Origin: Steroidobacteraceae bacterium
GTDB lineage: Bacteria; Pseudomonadota; Gammaproteobacteria; Steroidobacterales; Steroidobacteraceae
Assembly: GCA_025927665.1 (NCBI GenBank)
Contig: JAICKZ010000014.1
Coordinates: forward strand, 1 to 19,165
Direction: 5' to 3'
Length of the DNA: 19,165 nt
The notes under the pieces were generated by a model. The model was given only the letters and a program-made list of their open reading frames with translations. It ran no database searches and had not been told where the DNA came from. Numbering within the stretch: position 1 is the first letter of the stretch; the number at the start of each line of letters is the position of its first letter. Position numbers and translations under genes: made by a program. This document shows positions 8,172 through 14,882 of the stretch, piece by piece.

Positions 8172-8693
8172 ATGCGTAAGATTCTAATTATGGCGCTGGC
8201 CGCGTTGGTATTGGGAGGTTGCAAAACTCCACCGATTAACAAAGCTGACACACCTGCGGAGACTCAAAGTAGCGATTCAAATTCTAATAATAATGCCGCG
8301 CCGATGAGCAATATGCCCAATACGCAGGCAATGAGTGCCGAGCAAATGGCGCATCAGGCCTTGGATAAAGTCGGTTTCGTTATTTATTTTGACTACGACA
8401 AATCTGACATTAAAAGTGAATACAACACGGTGATTGCAGCGCATGCCAAATACTTGTCGAGTAGTAATAATTTGAAAGTACGCCTGGAAGGCAATACCGA
8501 TGAGCGTGGGTCACGCGAATATAATATTGGTTTGGGTGAGCGTCGTGCACAAGCGGTGCGTCGTGCTCTAATGTTGCTAGGCGTAAACGAAAATCAAATC
8601 ACCACTTTGAGCTATGGTGAGGAACGCCCTGCGGTAGAGGGTCATGATGAAGCAGCCTATACAAAAAATCGCCGCGTAGAAATTTCATATTAA
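8172..8693 (+). CDS. pal: Pal, peptidoglycan-associated outer-membrane lipoprotein
   Basis: Outer-membrane lipoprotein that binds peptidoglycan and is relocated to the septum by Tol. The signal peptide ends in the lipobox LGGC, with C17 as the lipidated residue; the next residue is Lys, not the Asp that retains lipoproteins in the inner membrane. A flexible Asn/Ser/Met-rich linker (about 22-55) leads to the OmpA-like domain (69-173). That domain has the starting strand VIYFDYDKSDI and the diaminopimelate-binding NTDERGSREYNIGLGERRA region (D110 and R125). Length is 173 residues, normal. It is preceded by a strong ribosome binding site and followed after 50 bases by cpoB. Confidence 0.97.
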   Translation: MRKILIMALAALVLGGCKTPPINKADTPAETQSSDSNSNNNAAPMSNMPNTQAMSAEQMAHQALDKVGFVIYFDYDKSDIKSEYNTVIAAHAKYLSSSNNLKVRLEGNTDERGSREYNIGLGERRAQAVRRALMLLGVNENQITTLSYGEERPAVEGHDEAAYTKNRRVEISY

Positions 8694-8743
8694 GTGTTAA
8701 TGACACTGGCTCAATTGCACGCAAAGATTTCACGAGTAAGCAC

Positions 8744-9511
8744 ATGAACAAATTTGTGATTAGCTTATCGTTACTGTTGCTGTCAGCAACAGCTGGCGCT
8801 GTATCCAGAGAAAAGGATCCTGTATGGCAGCAACTAACTGAAATCGATGGACGAGTACTGCGCATTGAGCGGGTGATCAATAATCAAAGCCTAATGGAGA
8901 TGGCGCAACGCGACGATGACTTGCAGCAACAGCTAAAACAACTACGTGGTCAGCTTGAAGAACTGCAACACACGGTTGAAGTCGCGCGCAATCAGGTACG
9001 CGACGCAGTGGCAGATCTTGATAAACGTGTGCAGGCTTTGGAGAACAATCGAACCTCCAACGAGCCTGCAGTAAACGCTGTTGTAACGCCATCAGGTACT
9101 ATGCCTGATGGCGCTGCTACATCGAGCAATGATCGTGATGCCTATCAAGCGGCATTTGGTTTGCTCAAAGATGGTAAATATCCAGAAGCCATCACTGCAC
9201 TTACACAATTTATTAACACCTACCCGCAAAGTACTTTGGTAGACAATGCTTATTACTGGTTAGGCGAAGCGCACTATGTGGGCAAGGATTATTCGCAGGC
9301 ATTGCATGATTTTCAGACGATATTGGCCAAATATCCTAATTCTGCCAAAGCACCTGACGCAATGTTGAAACTGGGCTTCACTCAATATGAGATGAAGGAC
9401 TTCAAAGCGGCTCGAGCGACACTAACCAAGTTGAACACGCAATATGCCGACAGCAAAGCAGCGACCTTGGCACAACAGCGGTTGGCAAAGATGAGCGCGG
9501 AAGGGCAGTGA
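8744..9511 (+). CDS. cpoB: CpoB (YbgF), Tol-Pal coordinator with TPR repeats
   Basis: Periplasmic protein coordinating Tol-driven constriction with PBP1B-dependent peptidoglycan synthesis in E. coli. The 255 residues have a Sec signal peptide (1-19, ending AGA), an N-terminal coiled coil (about 25-105) with LQQQLKQLRGQLEELQ, which drives trimerisation in the family, a low-complexity linker (about 106-128), and three tetratricopeptide-type repeats (about 130-255). Typical repeat text includes GKYPEAITALTQFINTYP and YYWLGEAHYVGKDYSQAL. It is the last gene of the tol-pal cluster; queE begins 17 bases later. The ribosome binding site is weak. Confidence 0.95.
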   Translation: MNKFVISLSLLLLSATAGAVSREKDPVWQQLTEIDGRVLRIERVINNQSLMEMAQRDDDLQQQLKQLRGQLEELQHTVEVARNQVRDAVADLDKRVQALENNRTSNEPAVNAVVTPSGTMPDGAATSSNDRDAYQAAFGLLKDGKYPEAITALTQFINTYPQSTLVDNAYYWLGEAHYVGKDYSQALHDFQTILAKYPNSAKAPDAMLKLGFTQYEMKDFKAARATLTKLNTQYADSKAATLAQQRLAKMSAEGQ

Positions 9512-9528
9512 TTGACTGCTGATGTCTA

Positions 9529-10218
9529 GTGAACTCGCAATCCGAATTTGTTAATGATATCGCTGCGCTGCCTGCCACCCAGCGCGTGAAGCTCACTGAA
9601 ATCTTTTTATCTATTCAGGGCGAAGCCAATACTGTCGGTTGGCCGACCACGTTTGTACGCCTAACTGGTTGCCCTTTACGTTGTGGATATTGCGACACCA
9701 CGTATTCATTCTATGGAGGTGAATGGCATGCTTTGCAGACTGTGTTGGATAAGGTTGCTGCTCTAGGCGCCAAATATGTATGCGTCACCGGTGGTGAACC
9801 GCTGGCACAACAGGGATGTGTTCCATTGTTGAACGCGTTGTGTGATGCAGGTTATCAAGTGTCGTTGGAAACCAGTGGTGCAATGGACATTGCGGATGTT
9901 GATAAACGGGTGTCGCGGGTGATGGATTTAAAAACGCCAGGCAGCGGCGAGTTGGCACGCAACCGCTATGAAAATATTCCGTTGCTCACAACACATGATC
10001 AACTCAAGTTTGTACTGTGTGATCGTACTGATTACGAATGGGCACGCGTACAAATAAGTAAACATCAGTTGGACCAGCGCTGTACTGTGTTGCTCAGTCC
10101 TGTTCACGACCAAGTCAAGCCGTGCGACCTCGCAGAATGGATATTGCAAGATCGTCTGCCAGTACGCATGCAAGTGCAATTACACAAGTATTTATGGGGT
10201 GATGAACGTGGGCGTTGA
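9529..10218 (+). CDS. queE: QueE, 7-carboxy-7-deazaguanine synthase
   Basis: Radical SAM enzyme converting 6-carboxytetrahydropterin to 7-carboxy-7-deazaguanine on the route to queuosine and other deazaguanines. The Fe-S motif CPLRCGYC (C48, C52, C55) has the canonical C-x3-C-x2-C spacing, followed by the family hallmarks DTTYSF and VTGGEPLAQ (SAM-binding). The substrate-binding N-terminal LTEIFLSIQGE starts at residue 22. I use GTG at 9529 (229 residues). A GTG at 9586 would start just before that segment and may be the real start; neither has a good ribosome binding site and there is no in-frame ATG. The 3' end overlaps queC by 17 bases. Confidence 0.94.
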   Translation: MNSQSEFVNDIAALPATQRVKLTEIFLSIQGEANTVGWPTTFVRLTGCPLRCGYCDTTYSFYGGEWHALQTVLDKVAALGAKYVCVTGGEPLAQQGCVPLLNALCDAGYQVSLETSGAMDIADVDKRVSRVMDLKTPGSGELARNRYENIPLLTTHDQLKFVLCDRTDYEWARVQISKHQLDQRCTVLLSPVHDQVKPCDLAEWILQDRLPVRMQVQLHKYLWGDERGR

Positions 10219-10894
10219 TGTTGGTCGCCATGCGGTAGTATTGCTTTCCGGCGGATTGGATTCAGCTACGGTGCTTGCGATTGCTCATTCACAAGGATAT
10301 ACATGTCATGCACTCAGTTTTGACTACGGTCAACGACATCGTGTGGAATTGATCGCAGCGGAACGGATAGCACAGATATTGGGTGCTGTCGAACATCGCA
10401 CGATGCGTATCGACTTTGCAGGCATTGGCGGTTCTGCACTCACTGACAACACCATCGCAGTGCCTGAGAGTACATCTTCGAGCGGTATTCCTATCACTTA
10501 TGTGCCTGCACGCAATACCGTGTTTTTATCGTTGGCCTTGGGATGGACCGAAGTGTTGAACTCAGCGGATATATTTATTGGTGTGAATGCAGTGGATTAC
10601 TCTGGTTATCCCGATTGCCGCCCTGAGTTTATTCAAAGCTTCGAACAATTGGCAACACTTGCTACCAAGGCGGGTGTTGAAGGGCATCCATTTAAAATTC
10701 ATGCTCCATTGATAGCAATGAGTAAAGCACAAATTATTCAACGTGGTATCGAGTTAGGTGTTGATTACAGTTTGACTGTTTCTTGCTACCAAGCAGATAG
10801 CGAGGGCAGGGCTTGTGGCCGGTGTGAATCGTGTCGATTGCGTCGTGAGGGTTTTGCGGCGGCACAAGTCGCTGATCCTACGCGTTATAAATAG
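10202..10894 (+). CDS. queC: QueC, 7-cyano-7-deazaguanine (preQ0) synthase
   Basis: ATP-dependent enzyme that turns the QueE product into preQ0. The PP-loop LLSGGLDSAT (14-23) is at the N-terminus, FDYGQRH follows (40-46), and VPARNTVFLS and VDYSGYPDCR are family hallmarks. The C-terminal zinc site is complete: C195, C205, C208 and C211 (SCYQAD ... CGRCESC). Length 230 residues is usual. The ATG at 10202 follows a GGGG run in the queE 3' end; a GTG one codon earlier is possible. The overlap with queE suggests coupled expression. queD and queF are not in the window. Confidence 0.95.
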   Translation: MNVGVDVGRHAVVLLSGGLDSATVLAIAHSQGYTCHALSFDYGQRHRVELIAAERIAQILGAVEHRTMRIDFAGIGGSALTDNTIAVPESTSSSGIPITYVPARNTVFLSLALGWTEVLNSADIFIGVNAVDYSGYPDCRPEFIQSFEQLATLATKAGVEGHPFKIHAPLIAMSKAQIIQRGIELGVDYSLTVSCYQADSEGRACGRCESCRLRREGFAAAQVADPTRYK

Positions 10895-10964
10895 TTTAAA
10901 TTGCAATATAAAGAAGCTCAGGTAATACGTAAATTCTGATACAAAAATCAAGGGAACATCAGCG

Positions 10965-12389
10965 ATGAAACCAAGTTATGAACCTGAATCGCCGTTCGAC
11001 AGCGATCCACAGTTCGCACTCGAAGCTATCAAATCCTTTACCGGACCCGTTCTGGTCGACTTGGATGAAACATTATTTTTGCGCAATTCAACGGAAGAGT
11101 TTATTAATTGTGCGGCACCTGGTCTGCTTGCATTAATCATGATGCGAATACTAGATGTGATCAAACCTTGGAGATGGAGTGGTGGTCCTGCCACACGTGA
11201 TGTATGGCGAGTATCCTTCGTGATGTTATTGTTCCCATGGACGATATTAATTTGGAAACATCGTGTCTCGACGTTGGGCCAAGAATATATAAACGATGCA
11301 CTCGCGAAAAGTCTTAAAGCTGCGGTGCGACAACCGATTATTGTTACGGTTGGATTCAGCAGCATCGTCAAGCCATTAATAATAGCGATGGGTTTTGGTC
11401 ACGTGAAGATTGTATCAGCACGTCTTCGTTTCGGTGATCGACGGAAGGGTAAATTGGCGATGGCCAATGCCGCACTTGGCGCCGAGATCGTACCTCAATC
11501 ACTCTTGATAACCGATTCTATAGATGATCTTCTTGTTCTTGAGGCATGTGCTAAACCATTACGCGTATTGTGGGCCACTGCATATTATCGTCATGCATTG
11601 ACGCGAGTGTACTTACCAGGTCAATACATTGCACAAGTGAAAAGACCAGGCGAACGTTACATCTTGCGAGGCATATTACAAGAAGATTTTGCATTTTGGA
11701 TACTCTCATCACTTGCATTAGCTCTTCATCCTTTACTGCATATAGTTGGCTTGTCATTCCTGCTATTGTCATTTTGGTCTATTTACGAGCGTGGTTACGT
11801 CGATAATGATCTAGTAGCAGAGCACTTTGAGACTGCTCCTAAGTTAAGTGCCAATTATCGAACAGTCGTTGTTGCCACACCAGTATGGCAACCATGGGTC
11901 TGGGCAATGGCTTCTGCCATTATTGCAATTTTATTTTTGCGTTATCCGAACTCACCGACAATAACAGATTTTATCAAATGGTTTGGTTTGCTAATTGGAA
12001 CTTATGCTTGGTTTAGGCTATATAATCGCTATGACAAGGCGACACGGATTTGGATGTTTAGTATTCTGCAATTTGTTCGTGGTAGTGCCTTCTTACTGTT
12101 GGTATCTTGCGAAGTAATTGGAATTGCTGCAGTTGGTGCGCATATCTTGGCGCGTTGGATACCTTACTTCGTTTATCGCATTGGTGGAAAAACTTGGCCC
12201 GATAGTCCAACTCAGACTGTTAGATTATTATTTTTCATTTTGTTATCAACGTTGTTTGCTATGGCATTAGGGATTGCGACCATATTAAATTGGACCGCAA
12301 TTGCTTTGCTCGGTTGGAATATTTTTAGAGCGCGCAAAGAATTATCAGCAATAATCAGAAGCGCGATGCGTATTGATGTCACTGAATGA
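10965..12389 (+). CDS. HAD-like phosphatase domain fused to a polytopic membrane domain (faintly UbiA-like)
   Basis: 474 residues. The N-terminal third is a haloacid dehalogenase-type domain with all four motifs in order: DLDET (D32, D34, T36), TVGFSS (motif II, near 128-133), RKGK (motif III Lys, 161-163) and ITDSIDD (D184, D187/D188). Inside it, between motifs I and II, lie two hydrophobic stretches (about 50-66 and 82-98). From about 240 onward there are some six to eight membrane segments. A conserved-looking loop YERGYVDND (274-282) sits after the second of these, where UbiA prenyltransferases carry an Asp-rich motif, but the canonical NDxxDxxxD is not intact. A membrane phosphatase or phospho-group transferase acting on a lipid-linked substrate is a guess. 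It has an AAGGGAA ribosome binding site at 10950-10956. First gene of the cassette with 12584-14492. I do not recognise a characterised orthologue. Confidence 0.7.
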   Translation: MKPSYEPESPFDSDPQFALEAIKSFTGPVLVDLDETLFLRNSTEEFINCAAPGLLALIMMRILDVIKPWRWSGGPATRDVWRVSFVMLLFPWTILIWKHRVSTLGQEYINDALAKSLKAAVRQPIIVTVGFSSIVKPLIIAMGFGHVKIVSARLRFGDRRKGKLAMANAALGAEIVPQSLLITDSIDDLLVLEACAKPLRVLWATAYYRHALTRVYLPGQYIAQVKRPGERYILRGILQEDFAFWILSSLALALHPLLHIVGLSFLLLSFWSIYERGYVDNDLVAEHFETAPKLSANYRTVVVATPVWQPWVWAMASAIIAILFLRYPNSPTITDFIKWFGLLIGTYAWFRLYNRYDKATRIWMFSILQFVRGSAFLLLVSCEVIGIAAVGAHILARWIPYFVYRIGGKTWPDSPTQTVRLLFFILLSTLFAMALGIATILNWTAIALLGWNIFRARKELSAIIRSAMRIDVTE

Positions 12390-12403
12390 ATTTGACAATA
12401 CGC

Positions 12404-12420
12404 AAACGTTCCGTTTTTTT
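12404..12420 (+). terminator. Weak intrinsic terminator candidate
   Basis: Fifteen bases after the HAD-fusion stop, a 5-bp stem AAACG/CGTTT with a TTC loop is followed by an uninterrupted T run. The stem is short and AT-rich, so termination would be partial at best. It separates the HAD-fusion gene from the GMC gene. Confidence 0.35.
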
Positions 12421-12583
12421 ATTGAGCTGTGTATCTAATTGCCATTCATAAGCTTAGATATTTCGTAATATTTTGGATACTATCGATTTATCTAACACTG
12501 AGACATTAGTAAAATAAAATTAGTTGTCCAGTGATTAAAGCAAGCAAAGTAATAACAATGTCTCATCTGTCCGGAGATATTTT
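12421..12583 (+). other. AT-rich leader upstream of the GMC gene
   Basis: AT-rich spacer, the longest gene-free stretch on the plus strand of the cassette. An extended -10-like TACTAT preceded by GGA at about 12478 is present, but the -35 position is poor. A GGAG ribosome binding site at 12573-12576, 7 bases before the TTG at 12584, marks the GMC start. No repeat, attachment site or small gene is visible. Confidence 0.35.
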
Positions 12584-14023
12584 TTGAGCGGTCGTTATGA
12601 CATGATCATTGTCGGTACCGGTTTTGCCGGAGCCTTTTTTTTGTTGCGGTACTTGGAACACGCACCAAAAAATGTACGTGTCCTAGTGCTTGAGCGCGGC
12701 GGCGCTGACTCAAAAAGTTGGCAATTGCAAAATCGTCTTACATCAAGCATTGCCCCAGATGACATATTTACGAATCTCACTCCAGAAAAAGAATGGCTAA
12801 CAAGCCCGGGCTTTGGTGGTAATTCAAAGTGCTGGTGGGGAGGGGCTTCACGTATGATGCCTAATGATTTTCAACTTAAGACACGTTACGGTGTAGGTGA
12901 AGATTGGCCACTCACATATGATCAACTCGAATTACATTATTGTACTGTTGAAGAGGTAATGAAAGTTTCAGGACCTAGCGACAGTCCGATGCCACGATCT
13001 AAACCTTTTCCATTGCCGCCGCACCGAATGTCGGACCCTGATCAGTTATTAAAAAAACATTTTCCGGACAAGTGGTACCATCCAGCCACTGCGCGAGCGA
13101 GTGCGCCGACCGGTACTCGTGGTGTGTGCTGTGCCACTGGTTATTGTGAATTGTGTCCAGTGGATGCGAAGTTCACTATCCAAAATGGATTGGCGCATTT
13201 ATATGAAGATCCGCGTGTTACGTTGCTGTTGAATAGCGTCGTTGACACAGTGGAAACACAGGGCGGTATGGCAAGCGCAGTTTGCTACACTCAAGATAAA
13301 AAATCGGTACGAGTCAGTGCAGACTTAATCGTCTTAGGTGCGAGTGCTTTATTTAATCCACATATCTTGTTGCGCTCTGGGATTGAGCATCGCTTGTTAG
13401 GCAAACGTTTGCATGAACAGATGCCGATTGATGTGTGCATCGATCTGACCGGCGTAAAAGGTTATAACGGCAGCACCAGTATTTGCGGGAACGGCTATTT
13501 ATTTTATGATGGCGAGCATCGTCGTCATCATGCTGCATGCATGATCGAAACTTGGAATTCACCCTTTGCCTATCAACGTGCGTCTCTGCGAGCGGATAAA
13601 GATCGCTGGAATGAACGTGCATATATCCGCTTCATGTTTGATGACTTACCTCGCGAAGATAACATGGTCAGATTGGATCCCACTCATCCACATAAGCCGG
13701 TTGTAGAGTTCAAAGGCTACTCGGACTATGCTCAACGTGGAGTCGATCTTATTCCTAAGATGCTCGATAAGCTTTCCGATGCTCTGCCGATTGAAAGTGT
13801 AGAAAGCATTCTACTCGGTCGCACAACTGCACATATCCAGGGAACAGTAGTAATGGGTAACGATCCGCAGAACAGCATTGTGGATCGGCATCTGATTCAT
13901 CATCAGATCAGAAATTTACTAATACTTGGCGCAAGCGCATTTCCGACGGCCAGTCCTTCTTACCCCAGCTTGACAATATCTGCATTGTCATTATGGGCAG
14001 CAGATCATCTATTTAAATCATAG
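12584..14023 (+). CDS. GMC-family FAD oxidoreductase with Cys-Cys-x4-Cys motif
   Basis: 479-residue flavoprotein. The Rossmann FAD motif GTGFAG (11-16) is followed by the family-typical GFGGNSKCWWGGASRMMPNDF region (76-96). C182, C183 and C188 sit in VCCATGYC, with C191 and DAK after. This n, n+1, n+6 spacing matches what I recall as the [3Fe-4S] ligands of the Burkholderia FAD glucose dehydrogenase alpha subunit. The C-terminal GMC domain has HIQGTVVMGNDPQNSIVD (417-434) and NLLILGASAFPTASPSYPSLT (444 onward), where the usual Asn of an ANP-type motif is Tyr. There is no signal peptide. The TTG start is supported by GGAG 7 bases upstream and is close to the FAD motif. Substrate unknown; a sugar, polyol or lipid-linked sugar dehydrogenase is plausible. 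The stop is 7 bases before the Tat-signal gene. Confidence 0.85.
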   Translation: MSGRYDMIIVGTGFAGAFFLLRYLEHAPKNVRVLVLERGGADSKSWQLQNRLTSSIAPDDIFTNLTPEKEWLTSPGFGGNSKCWWGGASRMMPNDFQLKTRYGVGEDWPLTYDQLELHYCTVEEVMKVSGPSDSPMPRSKPFPLPPHRMSDPDQLLKKHFPDKWYHPATARASAPTGTRGVCCATGYCELCPVDAKFTIQNGLAHLYEDPRVTLLLNSVVDTVETQGGMASAVCYTQDKKSVRVSADLIVLGASALFNPHILLRSGIEHRLLGKRLHEQMPIDVCIDLTGVKGYNGSTSICGNGYLFYDGEHRRHHAACMIETWNSPFAYQRASLRADKDRWNERAYIRFMFDDLPREDNMVRLDPTHPHKPVVEFKGYSDYAQRGVDLIPKMLDKLSDALPIESVESILLGRTTAHIQGTVVMGNDPQNSIVDRHLIHHQIRNLLILGASAFPTASPSYPSLTISALSLWAADHLFKS

Positions 14024-14030
14024 GTTCATC

Positions 14031-14492
14031 TTGCCAACTCGACGACAACTGCTATTGGGAATAGGAAGTGTATTGGGATTGGCTAGCGGAATTTTCGCTT
14101 GGCGATTTCTACATGCTACAGAGGTTGAGGCAATCGTTATGGTTTTGCGCAAGCGATTGCACTACCTAACTCTAGATGAAACCGGCATGCAAACTTTTGC
14201 AGTTGACTTTCTGGCCAGCAAACAAATTATGACAAAAAAGCTGCGTTGCATTCCCGCTCTCGGCGATTTGTACAATCATTTGCCCGACAATAACAATTTC
14301 ATAATTCATAGAATACGACATGGCGAAGAACGTATCGTATCGAGCTATTTATTGTCGAGCGATTTTTTCATCAACGGAGCTGATGAAGACCGTATTGTCC
14401 GCTACCTCGGAACGTGTGATCCCTTACGTCCTTGTGCAAATCCATTCGCACGACCAATCGGTATTGCGCCCGATGAATCGCCACCTATATAA
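14031..14492 (+). CDS. Small Tat-signal protein, probable chaperone or small subunit for the GMC oxidoreductase
   Basis: 153 residues, no recognised named family. The N-terminus TRRQLLLGIGSVLGL is a twin-arginine signal: the Arg pair at 4-5 is followed by Leu-rich residues and a hydrophobic helix to about 24; no clear cleavage site follows. The rest is mostly helical, with LHYLTLDETGMQTFAVDFL near residues 44-62 and a conserved-looking ending GTCDPLRPCANPFARP (Cys pair). By position, size and signal it resembles the small Tat-bearing subunits (gluconate 2-dehydrogenase subunit 3/gamma type) that export a partner flavoprotein lacking a signal. I infer the same role. Starts with TTG (no upstream ATG), 7 bases after the GMC stop, with only a weak AGG ahead; this start is needed to include the signal. 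Confidence 0.65.
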   Translation: MPTRRQLLLGIGSVLGLASGIFAWRFLHATEVEAIVMVLRKRLHYLTLDETGMQTFAVDFLASKQIMTKKLRCIPALGDLYNHLPDNNNFIIHRIRHGEERIVSSYLLSSDFFINGADEDRIVRYLGTCDPLRPCANPFARPIGIAPDESPPI

Positions 14493-14538
14493 AGTAGATT
14501 GCGTTAAAGGACATGAATCGAGGTGCTTTTCGATGTAT

Positions 14539-14614
14539 TGGTGGGTTGGGGGGGAGTCGAACCCCCGACCAATGGATTAAAAGTCCAGTGCTCTACCAAC
14601 TGAGCTACCAACCC
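14539..14614 (-). tRNA. tRNA-Lys, anticodon UUU, CCA encoded
   Basis: Minus-strand cloverleaf of 76 bases. The acceptor arm is GGGTTGG pairing with CCAACCC, then discriminator A and an encoded CCA (14539-14541). The D arm is GCTC/GAGC, the anticodon loop CTTTTAA (anticodon UUU), and the T arm GGGGG-TTCGACT-CCCCC. The anticodon stem has C27 facing U43, so its outermost pair is a mismatch; the other four pairs are intact. The 3' end faces the accessory cassette. Confidence 0.96.
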
Positions 14615-14660
14615 TTGTATTGTTAGTTGTCGACGCATCTCTGCTCAACAGAGGGCGCGC

Positions 14661-14688
14661 ATGATACCCGATTGTGCTGCTAAGTAAA
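14661..14688 (-). promoter_or_regulatory. Sigma-70 promoter of tRNA-Lys with GC-rich discriminator
   Basis: On the minus strand, TTTACT (14683-14688) is 16 bases upstream of TATCAT (14661-14666), about 47 bases before the tRNA 5' end. The bases after the -10 element are GCGCGCCC, the GC-rich discriminator type associated with ppGpp/DksA inhibition of stable-RNA promoters. This is read from sequence only. Confidence 0.55.
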
Positions 14689-14882
14689 CTGAAAATTGGC
14701 TGAATGATTATCGACGCGACAGTTAACGTCATACGGGCTAGCGATTCATTCTTCAGAACATTTTCTGTGCACGAAATGGATGGATTCAGCACCCAAACTA
14801 TATGCAGTTACATCTACGTATTATTTGCTTACGGAATTTAGCATCTCAACTAACTTAACCGTGCTTAGCAAACAATATTTAG
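14689..14882. other. Gene-free spacer between nudJ and the tRNA-Lys promoter
   Basis: AT-rich spacer downstream of nudJ. A 5-bp inverted repeat TTAGC/GCTAA with a 12-base loop overlaps the nudJ stop but has no T run, so it is not a convincing terminator. I see no gene, repeat or attachment site. Confidence 0.35.

Noticed and set aside
10895..10964. Possible attachment-site duplicate of the tRNA-Lys 3' end near queC.
   Set aside because: No stretch matching the tRNA 3' end is present there.
12401..12416. PurR-like half-palindrome CGCAAACGTT downstream of the HAD-fusion gene.
   Set aside because: The second half does not match and it lies next to a gene with no purine link; the same bases make a short stem before a T run, so a weak terminator is more likely.
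14502..14540. Inverted repeat ATCGA/TCGAT just downstream of the tRNA-Lys 3' end.
   Set aside because: The stem is 5 bp and no T run follows on the minus strand, so I do not call it a terminator.
14320..14792. Open frames on both strands spanning the tRNA (proteins ending WWVGGESNPRPMD or VGSSVGRALDF).
   Set aside because: These are translations of the tRNA itself, a well-known annotation artefact.
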